Source: Gammaproteobacteria bacterium (lineage in GTDB: Bacteria > Pseudomonadota > Gammaproteobacteria > Pseudomonadales > Alcanivoracaceae). From it: a stretch of 64,000 bases of DNA. Shown here in pieces: positions 40,306-49,247 of this stretch. The notes beneath the pieces were generated by a model, which was not told the DNA's origin, made no database searches, and saw only the letters and a program-made list of their open reading frames with translations. Each line of letters starts with the position of its first letter. Positions within the stretch are counted from its first letter, which is position 1. The position numbers and the translations under genes were made by a program. The stretch is taken from contig JAGPVL010000007.1 in assembly GCA_018067045.1 (NCBI GenBank), forward strand, positions 27,866-91,865. Direction: 5' to 3'.

Positions 40306-41846
40306 AAATTTCCCTTTTCTGACCCTGTTATTTTCGGGACGTGTGAAAGCAACTCGGCCAACATGTTCCTTTGCACTTTTCCTGACCCTGTTTTCGGCAA
40401 TGCGCCGATCATTTCAACGTAACGCGGCACTTTCCAACCAACCAGTTGACTACGGCAATAACGTAGTAGCGCTTGAGGTGAAAGCTCCGCGTCTGGCTTC
40501 AACACAACAAATACGCGGGGTACCTGTCCCAGAACTTCGTCATCGACGCCGTCGACCGCGCATTCGGACACTTCCGGCAGCTCACTAATGACGGCTTCAA
40601 TTTCTTGAGGATGAAGACGCTGCCCTGACACTTTCAACATGTCCGAACGCCGCCCTCGGATATATAAAAAGCCTCTGCTATCCATCTCTCCCATGTCGCC
40701 AGTACGCAACCAACCGTCGATAAGCACCTTGTCCGTCGCCAGTTTGTTTCGCCAATAGCCCTGCATAAGCCCGGGCCCTCTCACCCAGATTTGCCCGACT
40801 TCTCCCGCCGGCAAATGCTCTCCATGTTCATCTCGTATCTGCACGCAGGTATCCGGCATCGGCCAACCAACGCTGCCTGGCTTCTCAAGCAAATACTCCG
40901 GCGAAAGGTAACAAATACGTGCGGTAGCTTCCGTCTGGCCATACATCACAAAGATCTTGCACCAAGGCAATGCCGCAGACAGCCGTTCCGCCGCAGGCGC
41001 GGACAGCGCACCACCAGCCTGCGCGACATAACGCAACGATCGCCAACGAATGTCGGATAACAAATCACGTTTGAGTAGCAACTGAAATAGTGTCGGTACG
41101 CCGGCAAGCCCTGTTACACCCTCAGCTTCGACCAACGCCATAAGCTTTTCTGGATACATGAGACTGGCACCGAAAACCAATCGAGCCCCGCTTAACAAGT
41201 GCGTCACCAAAACAGAGTTGCCAAATGAATAATAAAACGGCAATAGAGCCAAACTAACATCGGCACTGCTTAGCTCAAGGTAATCCGCTACGTCGATTGC
41301 GTTCTGCAAAAGGCTGACGTGACTGAGCATGACCCCCTTCGGCGCACCGCTGGTTCCCGATGTATAAAGTATGCAACCAAGATCCGTCAGGGCGCCCGAC
41401 ACCTCTGGGGCGAACTCGTGTTCAATTTCAGATAACGCTATACAACGGCCGGTAAATCGTTTGCTTTTAGCTAGCCATGTCACTTCTGGAAGATGCGTAA
41501 TGAGATCTTCAACCACTCGAGCAGAGATATCGGCAAAAACGACATCCGCTTCGGCGTGCCGAATTAACGCCGCGAGATCGGCTCCACGCAAATCCGGATT
41601 TAGTGGCACTGCCACAGCGCCAGATGCCATGGCCGCCAAATAGACCTGCACCCACTCCTGAGTATTAGGCCCAATGATGGCAACACGATCGCCATGCTTT
41701 ACACCGGCGTTGCTCAACACGAAAGCAAGTGCCCGCACCTTCTGCCACAACTGAGACAAGCTCACTTTCTCATCGCCATCCACCAGCGCAACCCGATCTG
41801 GATTGTGCTGGACATGCATGGCTAATGTGGCAATTAGATCGCTCAT
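40302..41846 (-). CDS. AMP-forming acyl-CoA/ACP ligase, exosortase-A-associated type
   Basis: 514-residue ANL-superfamily enzyme that activates a carboxylate as acyl-AMP and loads it on a thiol. All core motifs are present: LYTSGTSGAPKGVMLSH, MYGQTEATARI, GWLRTGDMGEMDSRGF, GRRSDMLKVSGQRLHPQEIE and the catalytic Lys region LPKTGSGKVQRN. The gene next to it encodes an acyl carrier protein with a four-base overlap, so ACP is the likely acceptor. The acid substrate cannot be predicted. Confidence 0.88.
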   Translation of the reverse strand: MSDLIATLAMHVQHNPDRVALVDGDEKVSLSQLWQKVRALAFVLSNAGVKHGDRVAIIGPNTQEWVQVYLAAMASGAVAVPLNPDLRGADLAALIRHAEADVVFADISARVVEDLITHLPEVTWLAKSKRFTGRCIALSEIEHEFAPEVSGALTDLGCILYTSGTSGAPKGVMLSHVSLLQNAIDVADYLELSSADVSLALLPFYYSFGNSVLVTHLLSGARLVFGASLMYPEKLMALVEAEGVTGLAGVPTLFQLLLKRDLLSDIRWRSLRYVAQAGGALSAPAAERLSAALPWCKIFVMYGQTEATARICYLSPEYLLEKPGSVGWPMPDTCVQIRDEHGEHLPAGEVGQIWVRGPGLMQGYWRNKLATDKVLIDGWLRTGDMGEMDSRGFLYIRGRRSDMLKVSGQRLHPQEIEAVISELPEVSECAVDGVDDEVLGQVPRVFVVLKPDAELSPQALLRYCRSQLVGWKVPRYVEMIGALPKTGSGKVQRNMLAELLSHVPKITGSEKGNL

Positions 41847-42100
41847 GCAGCAACGCCTTGTTTACGTGCTACAAATGCGACAAGATTCTCAACCGAGTCC
41901 AAGTTCTCTGGGACCATTTCCACGTCATCAACACTTATCGAGAATGTTTCTTCGATAAAGAAAATAACTTCCATCATACCGGTAGAGTCCACCAATCCAC
42001 TTTCCAAAAACGAAACATCATTATCCAATGCTGATTCATCTTCAGTGAAAAGATAGTTACCAAGCAGAAATGACCGCACTTTTTTTCGAATATTTTCCAT
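41843..42100 (-). CDS. Acyl carrier protein
   Basis: 85-residue acyl carrier protein with the phosphopantetheine site Ser39 in SGLVDSTGMMEVIFF and the acidic helix after it (FIEETFSISVDDVEM). It overlaps the ligase gene by four bases, which is strong evidence for a dedicated carrier. It lies 9 bp after the amidotransferase gene. It is divergent from the fatty-acid ACP consensus DSLD, so a specialised carrier is likely. Confidence 0.9.
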   Translation of the reverse strand: MENIRKKVRSFLLGNYLFTEDESALDNDVSFLESGLVDSTGMMEVIFFIEETFSISVDDVEMVPENLDSVENLVAFVARKQGVAA

Positions 42101-42109
42101 TACCCTTCC

Positions 42110-44038
42110 CTACGCCGCCACATTAATAAAATCGGTTTTACCTTCAATAAACTGCTCATGCCATATTTGTGTACTAACAATACCGACCAGCGCCATCTGA
42201 TCACGCATTGCGTGCAGTCGCCCTGCCTGCGCCTTACGCCACAACATTTCAACCTTCTTGGCATCGAAATAGCCGCCGCGCTCAATACTGCGCTTGGACA
42301 ACACGGACTCCATAAACGACGCCGATGCCAAACTCGTGCCGTCCGGCGCCCGATAAGGCTGTTTCGGCCTATTTAGAATACCCTTCGGGAGCAGATCCTT
42401 CACCGCCATTTTTAGCAGCGCTTTTTCGTTTAACCCTGGCAGCTTCCGAGAGGGTGCTATGCTGTTCGCAAACTGAATAAGGCGCGGATCAAGAAAGGGG
42501 AAACGTCCCTCGATTCCATTCGCCATCAACATCCGATCCCCTTGACTGGAAAGCAAATACCCGTCCATCAATAGACGTGATTCCAAAAATTGACCCTGAT
42601 GAAGCGGCGCCCATTGATCGGCCTGTTGTGGCATCCAGCGCTCTACCGCATCCATGGCACTACCCGATACCTTTGAGCGCATAGCATCACTATAGAACTG
42701 CTTGCTCTGCGCTGTATTTTTCCAACGCGGCAGATGGGAAAACACTGAATCGTTTAAACGCTCCAAATCCTGACCGAAAAAACGTTTTAAATAATTCAGT
42801 GAACCAAGGTCCATCCACGGGTAAAGTCGACGAAGCAATGCCCAGCGCCATTGTGAGCCCGCCTGTCTCGCCCAAAAATGACGAACCTTACTTTCCTTGA
42901 AAATATCGTAACCGCTCAGCACTTCATCCGCGCCTTCACCGGTCAACACCACTTTGAAGCCACTGTCCCGCACTAGTGAGGACAAATGCATCATCGGCAC
43001 GGGCGCGCTACGTAAAATCGGCCGCTCGGTATGCCATATCGCCCGCGGCAAACCCTTAGCGATCTCTGTCTCACCTACGGTGATACTACGGTGCGCCACG
43101 CCAAGGTGTTGATAGAGCGATTCTTGCCACTCACGCTCATCCACGCTTGGATCTGAAAAGTTCAGCGAGAACGTTGTGGGCTTTTTCCCCATCGACGCAA
43201 CCAGCGCTGTTGTCGCCGAGCTATCCAATCCGCCCGACAAATAACAACCAACAGGAACATCTGCACGAAGACGAATTCGTACGGAGTCTTCCAGAATTTC
43301 GCGTAATTCGGCGGCCAGTTGCTCTGGGGAGTCCCTTCGCTCCTGCCCCGAGGGAGGATAAGACCATTCGAAGAATACGAAACGCCTTTCTGCCGATTCG
43401 CTCAATACCAAACACTCACCCGGCATGAGCTGCTCAACACCCTGAAAACCGGTAGCTGGAGGAAGAGGGGACCAGAAAGTAAAGATGTGGTCGAGCGCAG
43501 AATAGTCGGGCTGCAAACTGTGATGCATCGCTGGCATCAATGATTTAATTTCTGACGCGAAGAGAACCTCTCCACCCTGCCGAGTAAAGAACAACGGGTG
43601 AATACCGGCATGATCTCGCGCAAGAAGTAATTTCTTATGGCGCTTATCCCATAGCGCTAATGCAAACTGACCATTCAGCAGTGAGAGAAACTGTTCACCG
43701 TAATGATGATATGCGGCAAGCAAAACCTCGGTATCAGACTCCGTCCTAAACGCCCAGCCTTTCTCTACCAATGTTTCCCTCAGCTCAACGAAATTGAAAA
43801 TTTCGCCGTTGTAACTCACCACCAACTGCTCGTCGCTAGACATCATGGGCTGATGGCCACCGTGTAAATCGATTACGCTTAACCGTCGATGAGCAAGACC
43901 GACATACGTATCGGTATAAATACCATCATCATCGGGGCCGCGGTGCGCGATACGCTGCGACATTTTTGATAGCCGTAGAGACAAAGACTCTCCCGATGCC
44001 AGTGCGGCAGGATTCCAAATTCCCGCGACGCCACACAT
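42110..44038 (-). CDS. Asparagine synthase-like amidotransferase, exosortase-A-associated type
   Basis: 642-residue AsnB-type enzyme. The N-terminal Ntn glutaminase domain begins MCGVAGIW with Cys2 as nucleophile, and contains SQRIAHRGPDDDGIY and the NGEIFNFVELR loop. The C-terminal synthetase domain has the PP-loop VGCYLSGGLDSSATTAL and LTGEGADEVLSGYD. Such proteins in exopolysaccharide loci are thought to amidate a carboxyl group on a sugar or carrier-bound acid rather than aspartate. The ATG shares a base with the stop of the outer-membrane protein gene (TGATG). Confidence 0.9.
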   Translation of the reverse strand: MCGVAGIWNPAALASGESLSLRLSKMSQRIAHRGPDDDGIYTDTYVGLAHRRLSVIDLHGGHQPMMSSDEQLVVSYNGEIFNFVELRETLVEKGWAFRTESDTEVLLAAYHHYGEQFLSLLNGQFALALWDKRHKKLLLARDHAGIHPLFFTRQGGEVLFASEIKSLMPAMHHSLQPDYSALDHIFTFWSPLPPATGFQGVEQLMPGECLVLSESAERRFVFFEWSYPPSGQERRDSPEQLAAELREILEDSVRIRLRADVPVGCYLSGGLDSSATTALVASMGKKPTTFSLNFSDPSVDEREWQESLYQHLGVAHRSITVGETEIAKGLPRAIWHTERPILRSAPVPMMHLSSLVRDSGFKVVLTGEGADEVLSGYDIFKESKVRHFWARQAGSQWRWALLRRLYPWMDLGSLNYLKRFFGQDLERLNDSVFSHLPRWKNTAQSKQFYSDAMRSKVSGSAMDAVERWMPQQADQWAPLHQGQFLESRLLMDGYLLSSQGDRMLMANGIEGRFPFLDPRLIQFANSIAPSRKLPGLNEKALLKMAVKDLLPKGILNRPKQPYRAPDGTSLASASFMESVLSKRSIERGGYFDAKKVEMLWRKAQAGRLHAMRDQMALVGIVSTQIWHEQFIEGKTDFINVAA

Positions 44039-45354
44039 CAGTTAACTCGCTGCCCGCTGTGGCGAAGCTCGCGGCCCCGCTCTCGAGCCAACAAACTACC
44101 CCTAAGGCCAAACTCTACGTAGACAACCGTTTCATCAAAATCAGCAGAAGAAACACTCGAACGTCTTTGCACTTGACGAGCACCTACAGCGCCAAAGAAC
44201 AAGTTTGAAAATATGCGATTAACTCTAGCATTCAACGTATAATCATCATCCACTCGATCACTATCTAAGAATTTTCGACGTGATGAGTCAAAAAATAAAT
44301 TCAACACTGTTTTCTGACTAATGACTCTTTGCAATCCAATTTCTGCAGCAACAATATCTTGATCTAACAGTTGAGTTTCATAGTCTTGCTGCTCTCCACG
44401 GAGATATAAATCCGCGCGCCAAACGCGACTATTCCAGCCAGACGCAAAAGAGACTGTTTTCAGTTCATATACATCGTTGGTTACGATCAAATCAATATCA
44501 ACGCCACCATCAATAGCGTTAGAGATTGTCTCTTGCGCCGCATCCGTTAAACGCCAATCGCCTCGAAACTGCGTATAAAAATTCTGTCGCCATTGTTGGC
44601 GCCAACTTAAATCAGCCAACGTACCAGAAAATTTCTCTCCGGTTTCAGACGTCACTCTATTATATCCAGCTTCCAGCCGAATCTCAGACCGCGTCAACGC
44701 CCGACTGATGAATACCGCCGCCTCGTCGCGATCGTAATCATAGACATTGTCTTCTAGGGAGTGCGTGCGCGTTCTTTCATAATGCACGCCAGTTGTAGCA
44801 ATCTCACTAAGCCGGTGCTGCAACTCAGCACGACCAACATATCGCTCACTATCAAAGGAAATGTCTTCGCCATACCACGAATGGCCATAGCGCGCGGAAA
44901 GCAATAATTCATCGCGAGAGTTCGCCGAAAAATTCAATTGGGGGCCGGTTAAAAGAATGTTTTGATCGGTTCTGTTCGAACTAATGTCGGTGTCGCGAGA
45001 ATCAAGTATGCGGCGACTTGCAGTATCTTCAAATAACCACTGCAGCCGGTTTTCAATCACATCAGCAACCCAAGCCGTCGTCAGGCCGTATTGCTGCTGA
45101 TCTTGTAGGATATCATTACGGTAGTCGACATCTTCTAGATACAAAGCGCCCGACCCCCGCACCCGTCCTGTCTCTTCAACCAAGGTTAGATCAAGCCGAG
45201 GCACAAGCATGTCTTCGCTCTGCTCCCCATCACCAACCTGCAAAATATTATTGCTCTTCTCATAACGCCCACTCACCCCACCTAGCACTTCAAGCGCCAA
45301 CGCAGAGTTGATCGGACCACATAAAAAAATGGCAAGAATAGCCCTTAATTTCAT
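44038..45354 (-). CDS. Outer-membrane beta-barrel protein of the exopolysaccharide system
   Basis: 438 residues with a signal peptide (AILAIFLCGPINSALA) and a long series of amphipathic beta strands rich in Arg, Asp and aromatic residues (RGSGALYLEDVDYRND, LLLSARYGHSWYGED, RLEAGYNRVTSETGE, VVYVEFGLRGS). It is similar in plan to the outer-membrane proteins (TIGR03016-like) accompanying exosortase-A polysaccharide loci. A probable role is a surface or export channel component. The C-terminus is not the usual terminal Phe, being followed by about 17 polar residues. Confidence 0.75.
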   Translation of the reverse strand: MKLRAILAIFLCGPINSALALEVLGGVSGRYEKSNNILQVGDGEQSEDMLVPRLDLTLVEETGRVRGSGALYLEDVDYRNDILQDQQQYGLTTAWVADVIENRLQWLFEDTASRRILDSRDTDISSNRTDQNILLTGPQLNFSANSRDELLLSARYGHSWYGEDISFDSERYVGRAELQHRLSEIATTGVHYERTRTHSLEDNVYDYDRDEAAVFISRALTRSEIRLEAGYNRVTSETGEKFSGTLADLSWRQQWRQNFYTQFRGDWRLTDAAQETISNAIDGGVDIDLIVTNDVYELKTVSFASGWNSRVWRADLYLRGEQQDYETQLLDQDIVAAEIGLQRVISQKTVLNLFFDSSRRKFLDSDRVDDDYTLNARVNRIFSNLFFGAVGARQVQRRSSVSSADFDETVVYVEFGLRGSLLARERGRELRHSGQRVN

Positions 45355-45365
45355 GGGAGCTCCTA

Positions 45366-46172
45366 CTAAGGGCGAATCAGAGGAACTCTAGGCTCCTTAT
45401 TAAATACAATACCGAGAATGCGCTCCTCTCCCAGCGTATCAATTGCCTGCTCAATCTCGGTCGGCATTACCTTGCCGTACGGCACGACCAACACAATAAG
45501 GTCGCAGTAACGCGCCAACATGCTCGCGTCCGCAGACGTTTTTAAAGGGGGAACATCAACGACAAGATATCGATCAGGGTAGCGACGCGCAGTAGCCTCT
45601 AGTAACTCCTGCATTCGAACACTTGAGAATTGCTCGCCTTCCATCGACTTTTGCGTACCACGCGGAATCAAGCGCATACGTGGAACTCCAGATGGATAGA
45701 TCACATCCGCTTCCATCAGGCGTCCGTCCACCAAATAATCTGTCAGCCCCGGCAAATCGGGAGACACTATCTTTAACGCGTCATCTCCGCCGCCAGAAAC
45801 ATCACAATCCATCAACAAGGACGAACGAGATTCATCAAGAGCCAAAGCCGCCGCGAGATTTCTTGCTACAAAAGATGCTCCGCCGTCGGCAACCATTCCA
45901 GCGACCATAATGACGCCGTTTCTGCTGCCCAATTTGCCCAAAATCTGCTGCCGCAAGCTTCGAACAGAATTTCCTAACTCGGTATTAACCGCGTTGCCAT
46001 CAACGAGCCGCATCGCGGCCAACTCTCCGCCATCTAGCCGGAAAGGCTCCATCATTCTGGAGATCTCTTCGCGGCTTTGCTGACGCTGATGCAACTCTAA
46101 CTGACGACGATCCGCAGAAGTAAGCTCCTGCTTTTTCAACACCATTGAAACCGGCTTATTTTCACTTTCCAT
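45366..46172 (-). CDS. CpsD/BY-kinase-like protein with degenerate Walker A
   Basis: 268-residue MinD/BY-kinase-fold protein at the position of the exosortase-associated tyrosine autokinase. It has the SVRSLRQQI segment, then VAGMVADGGASFVARNLAAA where the usual P-loop GEGKS is expected: the Walker A lysine (about residue 99) is Ala (codon GCA). The Walker A' DCD and the Walker B-like YLVVDVPPLKTSADA remain. The C-terminal tail ends VFNKEPRVPLIRP without a tyrosine cluster. It is therefore unlikely to be an active kinase and may act as a regulator or scaffold for the chain-length protein encoded next to it. GTG at 46175 is an alternative start. Confidence 0.82.
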   Translation of the reverse strand: MESENKPVSMVLKKQELTSADRRQLELHQRQQSREEISRMMEPFRLDGGELAAMRLVDGNAVNTELGNSVRSLRQQILGKLGSRNGVIMVAGMVADGGASFVARNLAAALALDESRSSLLMDCDVSGGGDDALKIVSPDLPGLTDYLVDGRLMEADVIYPSGVPRMRLIPRGTQKSMEGEQFSSVRMQELLEATARRYPDRYLVVDVPPLKTSADASMLARYCDLIVLVVPYGKVMPTEIEQAIDTLGEERILGIVFNKEPRVPLIRP

Positions 46173-46183
46173 CACAGCAGCCC

Positions 46184-47734
46184 CTAGATCAGTCCGTTGA
46201 TTTTAATGACAGCCACAAGAATATAAATGGCCAGTACGGCCACTGACACCAGCACAATAGTCCGAAGGGCGTCCCGTGCTTGCTGCTGCTCGCCTTCTAA
46301 GTAAACAACGGGAATTGAAGCCAAAACACGATAACCGAGCTGTGCAGTTAGCTGCTCAACAGAGCGAACCCTTGGATCAAGTTGCACGCGCGCGACTAGG
46401 TAGGCGGCTGGAATAAACAAACCTAAAAAGACGCCAAGAACCATAAAGTGCAGAAAGCGTAATCCTGAGGACTTAAGTGGCAAAAAGGCGGGCTCGTAAA
46501 TACGCAGCGTCAAACCTTGTTGGCCCTCATCAAGACTCATCGACACGCGGGCATTTTCACGACGACGTAGTAGATCTCGATAAATATCACGATTCACTTC
46601 ATAGTCTCGAGTAAGCTCAGCCAACACCATCTCACCTGTATGTACTCGCCTACCCCGCACCAACTCATCTTGGAGCATTATCTCGAGCTCTCTTTTGCGC
46701 GCCTCTAGTGTCGAAATATGCGTTCTAGTATCAGTGAGCTGCTGTCGTAACTGCTGATAGACGGGACTTAGACGAACGCGATCATCAACATATAGGCGCC
46801 CTTCTTTGCGCGCTTGGCTCTGCGCCACCTCACGTCGTTGCTGCTCGCGACTAATCTGCGATTTAAGATCTTCGATTTGATGTTTAATCCGTACCACATC
46901 AGGATAGGTGTCGTGGTAGCTCAAGCGCAGCTGATCGAGCTCACCCTGCAACATCGCAATTTGTGTCTGAAACTGTCCTTGTCGGGACAAAGACACTTCG
47001 ACTGCAGCCTCTCCTGAGAGCTGACTCTCAATCGACGCCGCTCTGATTCTTGTCTCCGCCAACTCAAGCGTGGCTTGTTCAACATTTGTATTCAGCTGAG
47101 CGATGCGAGTACTAATCGCGGCATCCGTTCCCGGCCGAGCATCAAGATTATCTGTGCGGAATTCCTTTAGCTTAACTTCAGCGTCAATTAACTTCTTGTG
47201 ATATTCCTGAACCTGCTGATCAATAAAGGTAAAGGCAGCAGAGCTTTCACTGGCCTTTAATGCCCGCGTTTCATTAATAAATAGATCTGCCATTTTTTCC
47301 GTGATCTTATGAGCAAGCACGGGGTCTTTGGCACGATATTCAATCCGAATAAGGTTTGGCGGAATCGTAGCGATATTGATACGTTTACGCATACGCTCAC
47401 GCTCCTTCTCCCAAGCGAGAGGATCCTCATCCCCGTTCATTACGCCGCCGTACTCAATTATTTGGTTTAGAAAGCCCCGGCTATTAATGACTTCGTGTGC
47501 CAATCGAGCGCGGTCAGTCGCCGCCGTTGCAACGGCCGCGCCTTCCATTAACGGCTGAATAATCGTTTTCTCGTCAAACATTACTGTCGCATAAGAGGTA
47601 TAACTTTTGGGCCAGAAAAAACCGATCGCCAACATAAGCAACGCGACGATTACGGACACGGTAAGTAGCGGCCGCCACTGCAGCCATGCTAAATAACCCA
47701 CTTCATTAAACCGATGGCGAAATGCATCAATCAT
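46184..47734 (-). CDS. Polysaccharide chain-length determinant (Wzz-like)
   Basis: 516-residue inner-membrane polysaccharide co-polymerase. N-terminal span at about 23-45 (LLTVSVIVALLMLAIGFFW) is followed by a large periplasmic region with long coiled-coil stretches (about 165-400; many Gln/Glu/Arg) and C-terminal spans at about 415-440 and 490-512. PGTDAAISTRIAQLN, SYHDTYPDVVRIKHQI and RDYEVNRDIYRDLLRRR are typical of the exosortase-A-associated branch. It should set polymer length with the kinase-like protein and the export protein. Confidence 0.9.
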   Translation of the reverse strand: MIDAFRHRFNEVGYLAWLQWRPLLTVSVIVALLMLAIGFFWPKSYTSYATVMFDEKTIIQPLMEGAAVATAATDRARLAHEVINSRGFLNQIIEYGGVMNGDEDPLAWEKERERMRKRINIATIPPNLIRIEYRAKDPVLAHKITEKMADLFINETRALKASESSAAFTFIDQQVQEYHKKLIDAEVKLKEFRTDNLDARPGTDAAISTRIAQLNTNVEQATLELAETRIRAASIESQLSGEAAVEVSLSRQGQFQTQIAMLQGELDQLRLSYHDTYPDVVRIKHQIEDLKSQISREQQRREVAQSQARKEGRLYVDDRVRLSPVYQQLRQQLTDTRTHISTLEARKRELEIMLQDELVRGRRVHTGEMVLAELTRDYEVNRDIYRDLLRRRENARVSMSLDEGQQGLTLRIYEPAFLPLKSSGLRFLHFMVLGVFLGLFIPAAYLVARVQLDPRVRSVEQLTAQLGYRVLASIPVVYLEGEQQQARDALRTIVLVSVAVLAIYILVAVIKINGLI

Positions 47735-47743
47735 AATAGCGCC

Positions 47744-48358
47744 CTAAAATAAACGTTCAGGCACGGTGATAATGTCACCGGGCTGCAAAGTATAGTTCGT
47801 GTCCAAATCGCCTTTCTTTAAAATTGCATCCAACTCAATTTTCATCATCGTGCGCTCTCCGCCTTGCTGACGATACAAGCGGGCACGCTCGGCGGAGGCA
47901 AATTGACTAGGCCCACCGGCTTCTAATACTGCATCCATAACGGTCATGCCTGGACGATGTGCGATTGAACGAGGAGCACCGACAGCCCCGGTGACTCGCA
48001 CACGCGACAAGTACTCGTGCGAACGCAATTCCGTAATGATTACCGTCACATTTGGATCACGAATAAAGTCTGCTAGGCGCTTACTGATCAAGCTCGCCAC
48101 TTCCATAGGCGGCTTTCCGCCAGCCATCACATCGCCAACTAACGGAACCGAAATCATGCCATCCGGACGAACTGGTACGCTGACACTCAATTCAGGATTG
48201 CGCCAAACACTCACCTGAATCTGATCATCAACACCAATAAGGTAGGATGCTACGGCCGGCGTAAAGTCGCTTTCCTCGGCATAGCCAACACGCACAAACG
48301 GCAAGACCATAAAGGCCACTAGTGCAAAAGAAACCATTCGATTAATGCTTTTCTGCAT
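47744..48358 (-). CDS. Polysaccharide export protein (Wza-like, SLBB)
   Basis: 204-residue periplasmic/outer-membrane export protein. It has a signal peptide (FALVAFMVLPFVRVGYA) but no lipobox Cys, then the Poly_export domain YLIGVDDQIQVSVWRNPELS with VRPDGMISVPLVGDV and an SLBB-like domain ending TLQPGDIITVPERLF. The ATG at 48358 (GTG at 48361 is an alternative) has GAGAGA upstream. It faces the J-domain gene head-to-head with only about 46 bp between them, so its promoter must overlap that gene or be read through from the sugar transferase side. Confidence 0.9.
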   Translation of the reverse strand: MQKSINRMVSFALVAFMVLPFVRVGYAEESDFTPAVASYLIGVDDQIQVSVWRNPELSVSVPVRPDGMISVPLVGDVMAGGKPPMEVASLISKRLADFIRDPNVTVIITELRSHEYLSRVRVTGAVGAPRSIAHRPGMTVMDAVLEAGGPSQFASAERARLYRQQGGERTMMKIELDAILKKGDLDTNYTLQPGDIITVPERLF

Positions 48359-48404
48359 CACATTCTCTCTCTAAGCTATGGCCATCAGCTTTTTGCCGGA
48401 ACCT

Positions 48405-49247
48405 ATGAATACGCGACTGTCTTACTACACCTTGTACGCGACACTTGAGCTACCTCAGGATGCCTCAAGCGAACAACTTCGCCTGCACTACCGTCGCCTC
48501 GCTCAACGCCTGCACCCTGATGCGCCGACTGGCGACAGCGAACAGTTCCAGCAATTACATAGCGCTTATGACACCCTGCGCCGTTACCACCTGTTGCACG
48601 GTCAAATGCCGCTACAACATCAAGACAACCTATCTCGTGAAGCCCGTGACAGCGGAAACATTCACGATCCACGTTCCGCTGCAGATGCCACTACCGCCGG
48701 AATCCGCCGCCACCCCGTACCCGTTCAATCCCTGCTCAAGCGTCATGCTGGTACGCTATGTCTTAGCGCTCTAGCCGCCAGCATTCTATGGCATCAATTT
48801 AGCCAGCCAAGCGTCAACCCAAGCCCCTTAGCTGCTAACGAATCGACTCAAAGAGTCGTCGCCGCTGAAAAAACATTTTCAATTGGCGCCGGCATCACTG
48901 ATGTCGTTGACGCCCAAGGTATCCCCGACTCCTCTGAAAACGATATTTGGGTCTACGGGAACTCCCGGGTATTCTTCTTTGAGGGAAAAGTCGCGGGATG
49001 GGACGACGTACCCGAATCACCGCTTAACCTAACCCGCGAACTGACTTTATCTTCTCAGCCATTTTTTGCACTTGGCGCACCAGCCCAAGATGTCTTCCGC
49101 GCCCAAGGTGTGCCGAATCACATGTCGAAGCACGAATGGCGCTATGGCCTTTCAAGCATTTACTTTCGTCACAACCGCGTTACCGGTTGGCACGAAGACC
49201 CCGCCAACCCTCTCGCCATTGAACGCTTAGCGCCCACGCCCAAATAA
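48405..49247 (+). CDS. J-domain membrane protein with duplicated C-terminal module
   Basis: 280 residues from the ATG at 48405 (GGA four to six bases upstream; ATG at 48378 is an alternative). Residues 5-60 form a J domain (YYTLYATLELPQDASSEQL, RRLAQRLHPDAPTGD with intact HPD). One hydrophobic span follows (TLCLSALAASILWHQF), then two copies of a roughly 50-residue module: first copy AQGIP, WVYGNS, GWDDVPESPL; second AQGVP, WRYGLS, GWHEDPANPL. The HPD loop predicts recruitment of a DnaK-type chaperone. The gene runs opposite to the exopolysaccharide operon and overlaps the sugar transferase 3' end by 21 bp. I do not recognise a named family for the whole protein. Confidence 0.8.
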   Translation: MNTRLSYYTLYATLELPQDASSEQLRLHYRRLAQRLHPDAPTGDSEQFQQLHSAYDTLRRYHLLHGQMPLQHQDNLSREARDSGNIHDPRSAADATTAGIRRHPVPVQSLLKRHAGTLCLSALAASILWHQFSQPSVNPSPLAANESTQRVVAAEKTFSIGAGITDVVDAQGIPDSSENDIWVYGNSRVFFFEGKVAGWDDVPESPLNLTRELTLSSQPFFALGAPAQDVFRAQGVPNHMSKHEWRYGLSSIYFRHNRVTGWHEDPANPLAIERLAPTPK

